64,000 bases of DNA from Anaeramoeba flamelloides (Eukaryota > Metamonada > Anaeramoebidae). The stretch spans positions 20,088,001 through 20,152,000 of the forward strand of contig JANTQA010000047.1 in assembly GCA_027625915.1 (NCBI GenBank), written 5' to 3'. The notes beneath the pieces were generated by a model. It saw only the letters and a program-made list of their open reading frames with translations, ran no database searches and was not told the DNA's origin. Position numbers and translations under genes: made by a program. Shown here piece by piece: positions 1 to 10,423 of this stretch. Each line of letters begins with the position of its first letter. Positions within the stretch are counted from its first letter, which is position 1.

Positions 1-1738
1 ATTGAGAACTCTTTCAAACTTATTTTTCTTTGTTGAATTTTTTGTCAAAGAGATCCAATGAAATTTTTTTTTTTATTATTTGAATTTAGTCAACCAAAAG
101 AAGGGTTATTTCACAATACTCTTTTTGGACTCAGGTCATCTCTTGGGTATGGAGTAAATTCAAGGTAAATTATAAGACCTCTAAATAGATATTTATAAGT
201 AATAAATAAAAATTTAACTAAATTAGTTACTTTATGTTTAAAATATGAACAAAAGGAAATTAGAGAAAATATTGATCACTTTTTTATGTGTACACCCTTC
301 CTATAAAAAAATATAGATTAACGTTTTATAAAAAATTAAAAGAAATAAATCTTAATACACTAATTTCTAATCAAGACAGTTTGAAATTATTCTCATTAAT
401 AAATAATTGTGAAATCTGGATTTATCCTTAAATTTCTGAATGGGAAATTTTAGTCTAAGGTAACTAGAGTGTAATTTAAATTTATCAATAATAAAAAAAG
501 TTATCCTTTTTTTGGTTCCTTTGTTTCCTTTGTTTTGGAAATTGACAAACAAATTCAGAAAAAAACTTATATTAATGTGGATCTTCAACATCCAAAATTT
601 TTAAAATCTCGGGTTTTTTACAATTTAAAAACAATTATCGAAAAATATTTTGAAGTTTCTTTGGTTTATGTGATTTCTTTTATTAAGAAAATTTAATTTT
701 TGTCTTTTTTTTTTTGCAAAATAAAAATAACACTAATGAAGTAAGAGAAGTTGAAATTGTTTATCTTTTGAGAGAAATTGAATTTTCTATTTCAAAAAGC
801 ACAATTTTATAATTGGACAACCAATTTCTATGTCTGATAAATATTTCTCGGTACGAGGCTATAATGGCTGAATTGTTTGTCAAGGCAGTGTGACAATTCA
901 AAACAACCCAATGGTCAAAAATTCAATAGACATTCCAATTGTTTAGATTTAAAATTGTATATTGAGAATGTTTTCATTGAGAGTGTTTTTAATTGATTAA
1001 AAAATTGTGATAATTTTTTGTAATTTCATTTTGATGTAACTTGGCAAAGTCTTCGAGTTCTCAGATCTCAAAATTTATTCTGGAGTTTTTCATTTCAAAA
1101 TTCGACATAAATTGATTTGTTTGATCCAAATTGGAGAATATTAGAATGATCATTTCTTCATTTTTGAAATAAAATCGGAAAAAAGTGTGTTTAGGCATAT
1201 TTGGTGAATTTCAAACGTCGTCCTTAAAAAATTCCAAAAATCAGTTACAATTCTGGTTATTAGAATTATAAATGGAAAAAAATATTCACTTTTATTTTCC
1301 ATATTTTCCATTTGTAAAGAGAGAAGAGAGACATAAATTACAAGTTAATTCTTGAGGTTTTATTTGTAAAAAGAAATAGAAAAGCAAGTAATCTTTTTGT
1401 TCCCATTTTTAAATTAAAGGACCCGTAGAATAGGTCAGAAAATTATAAATTTTGAATTCTATTGAAGGTTCTTTTAATTACACAAGCTTTAGTCTTTGTG
1501 GTTTAAGGTTTTTTATGAAATTACTAATGAATTCAAGAAAAAAAAACAAAGATTTTTCGTTTTCGATTTCAATTTTTGTTGATCTAATGAGAAACTATTT
1601 TTCAAAATAATTTACTTTAAAGAATTCATTTTCGAAGATCAACATTTCTTTTTACAAACGTATGAATAATTAAAAATTCAACAAAAAGTTTAAATCAAAA
1701 CTAAGGTTTAAAAATTGCATATCAAGGAAGAATTTTAT
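1..1738. other. AT-rich spacer, no gene seen
   Basis: No convincing coding region: open frames on both strands are short and of random-looking composition. The stretch around 105-180 (ending in a GGGTATGGAGTAAATTC-like string) resembles 52080-52160, so at least part of it is dispersed repeat. Nothing else can be supported. Confidence 0.5.
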
Positions 1739-1745
1739 AAAAAAA
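1739..1745 (-). terminator. Pol III T-run after the tRNA-like gene
   Basis: Seven consecutive A on the plus strand give TTTTTTT a few bases beyond the 3' end of the minus-strand tRNA-like gene. This is the usual RNA polymerase III stop signal. In such AT-rich DNA a T-run alone means little; its position is what supports it. Confidence 0.6.
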
Positions 1746-1748
1746 TTC

Positions 1749-1820
1749 GCTTCGCGCAGGGTTTGAACCCGCATCTCGCCCCCACTTGGAGGCGCGCTAT
1801 ACCAATTAAACCAACGAAGC
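1749..1820 (-). tRNA. tRNA-like gene with non-standard anticodon arm
   Basis: On the minus strand 72 nt fold into a tRNA-like cloverleaf. The acceptor stem is GCTTCGT against GCGAAGC (7 pairs, one T-G). An A-box-like TGGTTTAATTGG lies in the D arm, and the T arm is GCGGG-TTCAAAC-CCTGC with a classical B box. A run of seven T follows at 1745-1739 as a pol III terminator. The anticodon arm is odd: the best 5-bp stem (CGCCT/GGGCG) leaves an 8-nt loop CCAAGTGG without the expected T at position 33. Placing a normal 7-nt loop (CTCCAAG, which would read CCA, Trp) leaves the stem mispaired. Identity therefore cannot be assigned. It may be a tRNA with a one-base insertion, a tRNA pseudogene or a tRNA-derived element. 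The promoter and terminator look intact. Confidence 0.75.
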
Positions 1821-3170
1821 TACGATTAATTTTAAAACAACTACTTTTGAAAAAAATTGTCCTGTTTATCAATATTTGTTAAATTAGATAAACCAATTTT
1901 TGCCAAATCAACTTTGTAATTTAAAATCAAAGTTTCAAAAATAACAATTTCAAAAAACACCATTCTGTTGAAGTGATCACTTTTATTAAAACTATATGAA
2001 GATTTTCTATTCTCAAAAAGTGAAAACTTTTTCAAAATTCAAACATTTATCAAGTTTTCTGATTAAAGGGATTATCATCAACCAAAGAGAAGCCTACGAT
2101 CAAAGTATGTTGTTATTGAGTTTAATCACAATGGCACTATTTTGTTCAAATGTCTCAAAAAAATCGATTAGTCAAGAGTAATATTTCAAGATCTCATCAA
2201 TTAAAAATGATCTATGTATTAGTAAAAAACACCCAGCAATTTCAGAATAAAATCTGTATGTCGCCACAAATTTAAAAGGTAGAATTATCAATATTCAGAC
2301 TCCAAAGTCACAAAATATCTTTCTTAAAATTGTGGCGAAATGTAGATTAGTTTCTAAAAAATTCGTTTTTTTTTGAAAATTAAATAATTAAAGAATAGAA
2401 TTTTTTGACAAATTATTTCTCAAATCATAGAAATATATTGATATTACAAGTATCTTTATCAAAAGCAAACAAAACTAATCAGTCTTTGTGCTTTTATGTT
2501 GATGATTATTGAGTTAATCTTCAAATTCAAAAAGTATAAAAATAGTTACTTTTGGCAGTTCTAAATGATGAATTATGTAATACCAGAATACTGTTATTTT
2601 GGGTTTCTATTTTTTGATTTGGAAAAGGAATTGAAAAATCAAAAATTTTTTCAAAATGAAATTTTTTAATTGTGATCATTAGTAAAAAATGTAATAATTT
2701 ATTGTGTAATAAGATTTATAATGGATTTTTTAAAGTCACGGAAACTATTTTATCCATGGTTCACTAATATCATTTACACCCAATTACAACATACTTTGAT
2801 TAGAGAGAAATCTAGTGTGACGGTAATCCCTTAAGTAACTAGTAATTCTTATTCATTTTTTTTTCCCAAAGGTAATACAGTAATTATTTACACAAGAATA
2901 CAACTAAACCGCGATATTGATCTTCACTCACCAACGTTAGAGAAACGATTTATCAACTTTTTTAGAAGATTCATTTATCACAATGAAATTTTCAGTCAAA
3001 AGATATAATTCTTTGTTCATTGGTTTTTATGATAAATTTGAAAAAAAAGAAAAATTTTCGAAAAGATTATTGATTTCTGACAAAATTCTATTTTTTTACT
3101 ATTCTATTTGTACAGAACCACTTTGTTATGTTATGGATTTGGCATGGAAAAACCAGATAAATGATACGGT
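1821..3170. other. Spacer with dispersed repeat
   Basis: No gene is supported. Around 2835-3030 the DNA (Ts, a CCCAAA string, AGTAATTATTT, then ATGAAATTTTCAGT) matches 19860-20050 in the same orientation with many changes, marking a dispersed repeat. The short open frame at 2983-3174 lies inside or beside this repeat and has no recognisable domain. Confidence 0.4.
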
Positions 3171-3179
3171 TTAAAGTGA

Positions 3180-3720
3180 TATAAGATGAGATTGAGGATT
3201 TTGAAGAAAGACGATGAATATCTCCTTCGCATCAGATCAATATCATTATTTTTAAATCTGGAGGGGGACCCAAAACGAGGAAATATCAAAGGTGATTGTT
3301 CAACAAATGAAACAATATGATATGCTATTTATTTTTGGAACTTGAGATCTAACTCTACACAGCTTAAAAGAAAATAAAAAACTAACAAGAAAATAAACAA
3401 ACAAACAAATTAAAACCAATTAGTTATTTTTCAATGATACTTTGAAGAACTTCTTCTTTTTAAGAATCTTTTCTCCCAAGAGCTTTATTGAAAACACTAA
3501 AGTTAAATTTTGAATTTTCATCTATTGGAGACAAAACTTGGTTTAAAACCCCACAGAGACAAACTAGATCAGCCAACTTTTCAATGAGTCTCAATCTCCC
3601 TTTTATTTCACTTTTGTTATGAAACATCTGAAGCCTATCAAACTTAAAAACATACATTCTTCCACTATGTGTTCTTAACCAGTTGACTGATTTTGAACTA
3701 TTCCTCTAATTTCTTATCTT
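3180..3720 (-). mobile_element. Decayed DNA-transposon repeat (Harbinger/IS5-like?)
   Basis: About 550 bp here match 48060-48610 in the same orientation, sharing for example GAAACAATATGA, ACTTTGAAGAAC, GGAGACAAAACTTG and AGAGACAAACTAGAT. On the minus strand 3657-3460 reads as a 65-residue open frame with a pattern like the end of DDE_4/Harbinger transposases: an F-D-R-L stretch, basic KGRLRLIEKL, then ADLVCLCGVLNQVLSP, resembling the usual cysteine/Asn helix near the C terminus. No catalytic DDE residues are visible and the second copy is full of stops, so these are remnants. The family call is a pattern judgement only; the duplication of the DNA is directly visible. Confidence 0.4.
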
Positions 3721-4382
3721 GATGTCGTAAAAAAAATGTTTTTTTTCGAATTTTTTTATATGTTTATTTCTCATTTTGAAATTCTTCTCTAAATCATCTC
3801 TTTTCTACTTTTTACCAAGAAAAAAAGATATAAAATCAATTTTTATTTTTTAAAAATGATATTAATTTCTTTCAAACCAAAACCAAAAATGCTGTTTGGT
3901 TTTCGGCCTTGTACTTCCACAAAGGAAAGGGAATTCATTCAATTTCCAACCTTTAAAGTATTCTTGGTGGACTTTTTTTCTTTGTTGTCTATTGATCAAT
4001 CATTAGGGTTCCTTGAACGAAATTGATTTTCCAATGTCATAAATCATTTAGAATGACGATCTTTTGGAATTTATGAGATTTATAACGAAAATAATTTTTT
4101 TAAAAATCTTCTCAAATAACAATAAATAAAACATTTAAAAACAAATTTGTTCGTAAAATAAGAAATATATTGCTTGACTAGAGTTTGAATTGGAAAAAAG
4201 AAGAGGAGAAAATTTTCAAACTTTACCTAATAAGCTCATAGATTTCTCAAAATCTTTCCACAGCTGCTTAAAATACAATCTTAAACTTTTCAGATAACCA
4301 ATCTCTTTATTATCAGAAGTTGTCGAGAATTATAAACTTAAAATTTTTACAACTAAAAAGTTCAAGTTTAAAATAAACTATT
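3721..4382. other. AT-rich spacer, nothing recognised
   Basis: Homopolymer-rich DNA between the decayed transposon repeat and the next inverted-repeat element. I see no coding or RNA gene in it. Confidence 0.4.
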
Positions 4383-5066
4383 TTTCAGTCAAAGGGGGTC
4401 AATTGTAATGGTACAATACATGTGTTTAAAGAGTTTGAATGGATATTAGAAGAAAAATTTTATTTTGGAAATTTTCAAAATTGAAAATTGAAATCATTTT
4501 TTCACATTTTTGTTTTTTTTATTCGATTTTTTTTTTAAAACCTCATTCAGTTGCAAATTTTTTTTTTATTGCAAGATCAATAGTCACTTGATAAAAATGT
4601 GTTATTTTAAGGTTATTGAAACCATTTAAAGATTTTTGAGAAATCTATTGATTTCTATTGCAATTCAATTCGATCTTTGATCTTGAAATTTGATTAATAA
4701 ATGTGAAAAATTTTTCACTTCATTTTAATTTCCATTTTCAAATAAAGACCAAAAATACCAATAAACTTCGTTTGGGGGCTTGATTTCTAAAAGAAAAGTA
4801 TGGAAAATGAAGTGAAAAATGTTTCCTATTTATTATTCAAATACCAGTAGAAGTTCAAAACGAACATTGTTGTTTTTCTCAATAGGGACTATTGAATTTG
4901 AGTTTTTCAATTGTTAAGAAAATATATAGATTAATTAGTTTTCTTTCAGACATATACCAACACTTCTTTGATGTGTATTATTCTGTTTATTGCTTATTTG
5001 TTCTTCAAAGGTCAATTATATAAAATAATTGATATTTGAGAAAAGTGTTGTGTCCCTTTGACTGAA
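4383..5066. mobile_element. Short TIR element, TTTCAGTCAAAGGG family
   Basis: The left end carries TTTTTCAGTCAAAGGGGGTC. The right end, read on the other strand, carries GTTTCAGTCAAAGGGACAC. The two form terminal inverted repeats about 680 bp apart. The right part matches 52480-52590, and the same terminal motif ends other repeats at 49180, 50858 and 62758. The interior holds only short random-looking open frames, so this looks like a non-autonomous DNA element. An internal ATTCAAATACCAGTA string recurs near 22580 and 22760. Confidence 0.5.
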
Positions 5067-5553
5067 ACAGAGTACAGATATATAGCACTTTTAGTCGTAT
5101 TTTATACATCAAATGATCAAAGAAATCTACAATAAAACATAAAGTAATATTATATTGTTTGATTCTTATATTATCTATTTTTAAAAAATAAATTCTAATT
5201 ATCAATCGTCAAATTTGAATTTTTTCTCATTAAAAAAAAAAAAGAGACAATTTAAGAAAAAAAATGTAAATAAAAAAAATATCAAATATTGGAAATTATC
5301 ATACAATTTATCAATTCCTAATTTGAATATTTTCACATAATTTAAGGGAGTAGCTACACCATAAGACATGATAGAAATTTCAGAGAGACGAGATAAGAAC
5401 ATTTTATTTTAGTGGCGTGTGATCGTAGATTCTCTAAAAATTTTTTTAAAAAAATTATTTAATATTTTAATTTTTAGTAATGTTAAACAATTAAAAAAAA
5501 GAGATATTATTGATAAAATAGTTTTTTTTTATTATTATTATTTTCTTAAAATA

Positions 5554-6098
5554 AACTTAATTCCATTAATTTGGACACAGTTTAAACAGTTGGAAAAATA
5601 ACAATAACATGATTTACATCCAATTGGAAAATAATTTTAATTCAACAAAACTATTTTCATTTTTTGTCTTTTTTGTTTTTGTTTTCATTTTCTTTTTTTC
5701 AGTTACTTAATCGGTTTAGTTAGACCTGAAAATTTTTGATAGATGGTTGATAGATGGTTACAGTTGAGTATCTTAAATTGAAAAATCCACATACAACCGG
5801 TGCATGGTATCTTATCATTTGATCGATCAACCATTGTTGGTGTAATTTTAACAAATCTACCAATATATTTTTTGTTCAAACTCTTTCATTTCAGCTCGTT
5901 TCATTTTTTTTGGACACACTTGTTTTGATTTGAGTTTATATTGTTTTCTTATATTTGGATGAAAATGATTACTTAAAAAACCATTAATACTATGTTACTT
6001 AAATATGGTTTTATATTAAGTTTGGAAAAATATCATAAATTGAGTTTTTGTTTCCCTATTTTTGATTTTAGATGAGTCCAAATTTTTGGAATGGGGTT
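5554..6098. mobile_element. MITE, TTTGGACACA-TIR family, copy 1
   Basis: A 545-bp element flanked by TA on both sides (5552-5553 and 6099-6100). Its inverted ends are AACTTAATTCC..TTTGGACACA and AACCCCATTCC..TTTGGACTCA. It matches 25818-26345 over its whole length and 49779-50290 in the opposite orientation. It has no transposase. TA flanks and this type of end fit Tc1/mariner-related non-autonomous elements, which is inference. Confidence 0.65.
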
Positions 6099-6463
6099 TA
6101 AGTTTTTTTTTTTTTGGGAGAAGATAATTTCACATTCTTAGAATAAAACTTATAACTATTTTGTGATTTAAACTTTGATAAAATATAATCATATTCACTT
6201 CTCATATTCCACCAAACCCAACGATTTAAAAGCCTAACAATTTATAATTTGACTTAATTATTCAAATTTTGGAATCTTCTAGCTATTTAAGTTCCATTTA
6301 TGTTTCCTTTTATGAATCTCTCGATTGTAATATTGCTGTTCTTTTTAAACAAAATCCATTAATCCTAAATTCCACTGATAAAAAAATATTTCTAATTGCT
6401 TTATGTTGCCAGGATTAAAAAAATCTCAAAAATGATGAAAAAATAAAAAATGAAAAAATTAAA

Positions 6464-6558
6464 TGCCACAATAGAATGTTAAGAGAAGAATAAAAGATAA
6501 GTCATTCAACATTCAAAACACTATTTTAAGCAATTCAACTCAACATTCTATTGTGGCA
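6464..6558. repeat. Perfect 17-bp inverted repeat with 61-nt spacer
   Basis: TGCCACAATAGAATGTT at 6464-6480 is repeated exactly in inverse at 6542-6558. Pairing may extend a few bases outward with mismatches. It could be a small fold-back element or the hairpin of a small RNA. Nothing decides between these. Confidence 0.6.
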
Positions 6559-7040
6559 ATTTCTTTGAGACTTTGAAAAAAAAATTTAAAAAATCTAATG
6601 AATGAAGTACTTTAAATAATAAAAATCAACGAGGTATAACCAGAGTAAAAAAAGTTATTTTCTGATCCTCTTCAGAATTGCAAAAAAGTGAAAAATTTTT
6701 CTTTACCGTGGTTACTCCCTTAATGATTTTACCTTCAAAAATATTATGTACTTGGGTAAAATATTGGATGTTGAGTTAAATATTGGATTGGGATAAGAAT
6801 TAAAAACATTGGATAATTTGAAAACCTAGGGCTCACAAGTTATTAAAAAGGTTTTTTTCTTCCATTGACTTTTTTAAAAAAATAATAATAGTATTAAAAC
6901 GGAAAGTCCAATTTCTTTATTAGCTTGATTAGACGATAAAAATATATCAAATCTTTTAATTTTTTTCAATATACTGGTTAAGAGATTAGAAAAAAATGAT
7001 AATTGGGGGGAAATGTAGAACACTCCCCTTAGGATAACAA

Positions 7041-7567
7041 TCCCTGAAAAATGTATAAAGGTTATCTTGTGTATGGTGTACCAACTTGATATTTTGGTTT
7101 TTAGCTGATCGATCCTCTTCTTGGTATGGAATTTTAAATAATGGTTCAAAAAGGCATTATTTTTCAATTTATTTTTTTCTTCCAAAATCTGAATTTCTGA
7201 GTTTAAGATTAATTTTTTGGTAACTTAACTTATTAAAAAAAATGTGATTTGTGTGTTGTTGATTGAAATTTAATTTACTGTTTGGTTTTATTAGGTGCAT
7301 TTGAATATATAGATTTTTTTTTATAAGTAAATAGTGGGAAAAGGAAACTAAATATTTCACTTAACAACCCAGAAATCAAAATTAAATCTAAAATATCTAC
7401 CAATCTAGTCGCCTTTCACCATCAATTCAGATTTTGGAAAGAAAAAAAAATAAATTTTTGAACCATTATTAAAACCCATACCAAGCCCAAGATCGATCAG
7501 CTAAAGAACCAAAATAACAAGTTCGTACACCCATACACTAGACAACCTTTCTTCTAAATTTTAAGGT
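7041..7567. repeat. Fold-back element, copy A
   Basis: Two imperfect inverted arms of about 150 bp (7041-7203 and 7421-7567) surround a roughly 215-bp centre. The right arm mirrors the left, including the AGCTGATCGATC / GATCGATCAGCT pair and AAGGTTATCTTGTGTATGG against CCATACACTAGACAACCTT. Copy B at 32236-32794 has the same plan and matching sequence. The open frames in it (6874-7185, 7169-7360, minus) are considered non-coding. Confidence 0.65.
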
Positions 7568-8295
7568 CTTTTAACCTTACTTACAAAAAAAAAGATGAGA
7601 TTTTTTTGAAAAAATAACATTCGGCTTCAAAAAAAAGTTCAATTACTTTTTTAAACTCTACAGAAAATTTAAAATCCAATTTTGTTGACATTTAGAACCT
7701 TAGTCATTCAAATAAAATTGAATTCAAAATCATTTTTTTTTTTTTTTCTTTAACTTTTTCAAGAATTTCAACAGTGTAACTCTTTCTTTTGAAAAAACCA
7801 AAAAACCTTCCTTCAATATTTTTTTTTGATTCACACAGCAAAAAAAAAATTAATTAAAAAAAAACAATAAAGTGTAATTCCTTTGAACAAAATGTGATTT
7901 GTTTTCTTATTTTGAAAAAAAACAAAAGCAAAAACGAAAACAAAAACAAAAACAGAAACAAAAACAGAAACAAAAATCAAAACAAAATCAAAACAAAGAA
8001 TAAAAATCTACAAAAATGACACACTAAAAAAAAAATTTTATTAAGAAAAAAGAAAAGAAACTTTTTTTGCTTTTTTTTTTTTTTTTTTCTTATTTTTTTT
8101 TCCCGATCCTGTCTATTTTGTGAATTTGCTTTTTTGTATTCTTCAACTCTATTTTGAAATTGCTGTGACGAGAAAAAGATAAAAAAAATACCAACAAAAA
8201 AAAAAACAAATAAAAAAAATTAATGAATAAATTTTCTTTTCTTTTTGAAATAATCAACTAACATGATCTTTTTCTGTTTAATTCAAATTTAGACA
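7568..8295. other. Upstream region of eS6
   Basis: Spacer of about 730 bp before the eS6 start, with long A and T runs and an (AAAACA)-like simple repeat at about 7917-7996. Just before the ATG, TTCAAATTTAG|ACAATG looks like a 3' splice site, so a 5'-UTR intron is possible, as is common in ribosomal protein genes. No donor can be fixed. Confidence 0.4.
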
Positions 8296-9105
8296 ATGAA
8301 ACTAAACATTGCCAATCCAGTTACTGGATTACAAAAAGTGATTGACATTGACGACGAAAGAAAGCTTGCCTATTTCTGGGAAAAGCGTATCAGCCAAGAG
8401 ATCATTGGCGATCCACTTGGAGAAGAATTCAAGGGATACATTTTCAAAATCACAGGAGGAAATGACAAACAGGGTTTCCCAATGATGCAAGGTGTGCTTG
8501 TTTCCACGCGTGCCAGACTCTTATTGAGAGAGGGACATCCATGTTACCGCCCAAAAAGAAAAGGAGAAAGAATTCGACGTAACGTCAGGGGGTGTATCCT
8601 GGGGCCAGATCTAGGTGTCATCAATTTAATTGTTGTCAAGAAGGGCGAAAACGACATTGCCGGCCTTACAGACAGCATTGTCCCAAGAAGACTCGGACCA
8701 AAAAGAGCCAACAACATCAGAAAATTGTTTGCCCTCAAGAAAGACGAAGATGTCCGTAAATATGCCATCAGAAGAGAAGTGCAACCAAAAAATGAAGGCG
8801 GCAAAATTAAAACCAAGGCTCCAAAAATCCAAAGGCTGATCACCCCAAAGCTTTTAAGAAGAAAACGTGAAAAGATCTCACAAAAGAGAGCAAGATTCCT
8901 TAAAAATAAAAAGCAAAAGGAATGGTACAAAAATATTGTTAAACAACGAAGAAAAGAAGCCACAAGATATCAAAGAAGAAAGGATGCTAAAAACCGATCC
9001 GAAAAGGACATTGCTCATCTCAAAAAGAAAAAGGAACGTAAAAAAAAGAGAAGGCTTATAAGAAAAGAGAAAAGAATCCAAAATAAAAAAATTAACAAAA
9101 AGTAA
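8296..9105 (+). CDS. RPS6: 40S ribosomal protein eS6
   Basis: A 269-residue protein that is unmistakably eS6: it starts [17 protein letters not shown] and contains [15 protein letters not shown], then the [13 protein letters not shown] and RRNVRGCI stretches of the family. eS6 is part of the small ribosomal subunit and in many eukaryotes is the end target of TOR/S6-kinase signalling through a C-terminal serine cluster. Here the chain is longer than the usual 235-250 residues, and its tail (about residues 200-269) is almost entirely K/R with no RRLSS-type serine cluster, ending KKINKK. It is intact and single-exon. The ATG at 8296 begins the conserved N terminus exactly. Base composition is clearly less AT-rich than the surroundings, as expected for a highly expressed gene. 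Confidence 0.97.
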   Translation: MKLNIANPVTGLQKVIDIDDERKLAYFWEKRISQEIIGDPLGEEFKGYIFKITGGNDKQGFPMMQGVLVSTRARLLLREGHPCYRPKRKGERIRRNVRGCILGPDLGVINLIVVKKGENDIAGLTDSIVPRRLGPKRANNIRKLFALKKDEDVRKYAIRREVQPKNEGGKIKTKAPKIQRLITPKLLRRKREKISQKRARFLKNKKQKEWYKNIVKQRRKEATRYQRRKDAKNRSEKDIAHLKKKKERKKKRRLIRKEKRIQNKKINKK

Positions 9106-10423
9106 GATCAAAAATCGGAAAAATAAATTGATACCCATTACAAATTAATCAATTGATTTATTTTGTGGGGATGGTGCTTTGTTATTTATTCAAAATAACT
9201 ATTCAATTTTTTTTTTTTTAAACTTTTCTTTTCTTTTCTTTCTTCGTCAAGAATGTATGTTATGTTACTGATTTTTCAGAAAAATTTTAGAGTTCAAGTC
9301 AATTTATTGTGACTTTTTCAAACTAAACTTCGAACAATGAAAAAAAATTTTAATTCTGTTTTTTGGTTATTTTACAAATGTTCACAATTAAATTTTGAAA
9401 ATTTTACAAAAAAAATCTAATACTTTTTTGATATAAAACATTTTTTTTCGTTATAACCAAGTAAAAAAAAATAATTACATTTTATCAAGAAGACCAACAA
9501 GGATAGCAGATAAAATATGGTCACTTTAAGTTTCACAGCACAATGCTTTTTAGAAATTATTTCAAATTTAGAAGATTAGATAATAATCTTTTTCTAATAT
9601 TAAGAATATACATAATGATTTTTTTTTTTTAAAATCATTATTTGAGAATATATATTTATTATTTTTTTTATTATTAGAATTATTAATAATATTCTTTTTA
9701 TTTGTTGGAAATATTTAAACAATTGGGAAATAATTGTAAAGTCGATCGTTTTATTACATAAATGACTATAACTAACCCACAGAAGGAAATTAAAATTGGG
9801 TTATTAATTATTGATTATAAATAATCAAATTACAAAGTACTACTTTATCATTTATCAGTTGAATTTCACAGCTTTTGAATTCTTATTTAGGGTGACTTTT
9901 CTATTTAATGGCAGATTGTAATTTTCAGATTATTTTGTTCAAAAAAAAAATAAAAAATTCAATTGAACTACTCTTTGAATACATAAATTATCTCGGTTTT
10001 GATTTTTTATACTTTTAACTTTTTCGAATCTACCTTTTTTAAGTTGTTCAAATTTTTTGATTTCTTCCTCTTTTTGTTTTTTTTCATGAGTTTGGGGGGG
10101 GGGGGGGGGGGGTAAAAAAATAATTATTATAAGAACTGATAGACTTATTCATGATTAAGATACTAAACAAATTATTCTGGACTTATGCAACTGAAGATAA
10201 TTAAATAAAACACATGCAGTTTAAAACCAAATTATGGTGAAACTTTTTGAAGTTTAACTACAATCTTTCCAGTTGTTGCTTGTACTGGAATTTTGCGAAA
10301 ACAAAATTTGAGAAACTTGCCAAAAATAAAAAAATATTCAATAAAAATAAAAAAAAAAACTAAGTGACTCAAAAGAAAATTTCGAAACAAAAAGAAAAAT
10401 TTGGACACCAAATTCTTATTCTT
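9106..10423. other. Spacer downstream of eS6, dispersed repeat and poly-G tract
   Basis: No gene seen. About 9540-10050 is a diverged direct copy of 20225-20700, sharing TTATTATTAGAATTATTAAT, GAAATAATTGTAAAGT-like and ATTATAAATAATCAAATTA strings. A run of 19 G lies at 10094-10112. Confidence 0.5.
10094..10112 (+). repeat. 19-nt G homopolymer
   Basis: Nineteen G in a row within DNA that otherwise rarely has more than four. It is directly visible, and it could form a G-quadruplex or be an assembly artefact. Confidence 0.7.

Noticed and set aside
6874-7185. 103-codon minus-strand open frame
   Set aside because: Lies in the left arm of a fold-back element, no domain, no homologous open frame in the second copy.
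8544-8963. 139-codon minus-strand open frame
   Set aside because: It is the antisense of the eS6 gene; hydrophobic F/L-rich composition is what the reverse of lysine-rich codons gives.
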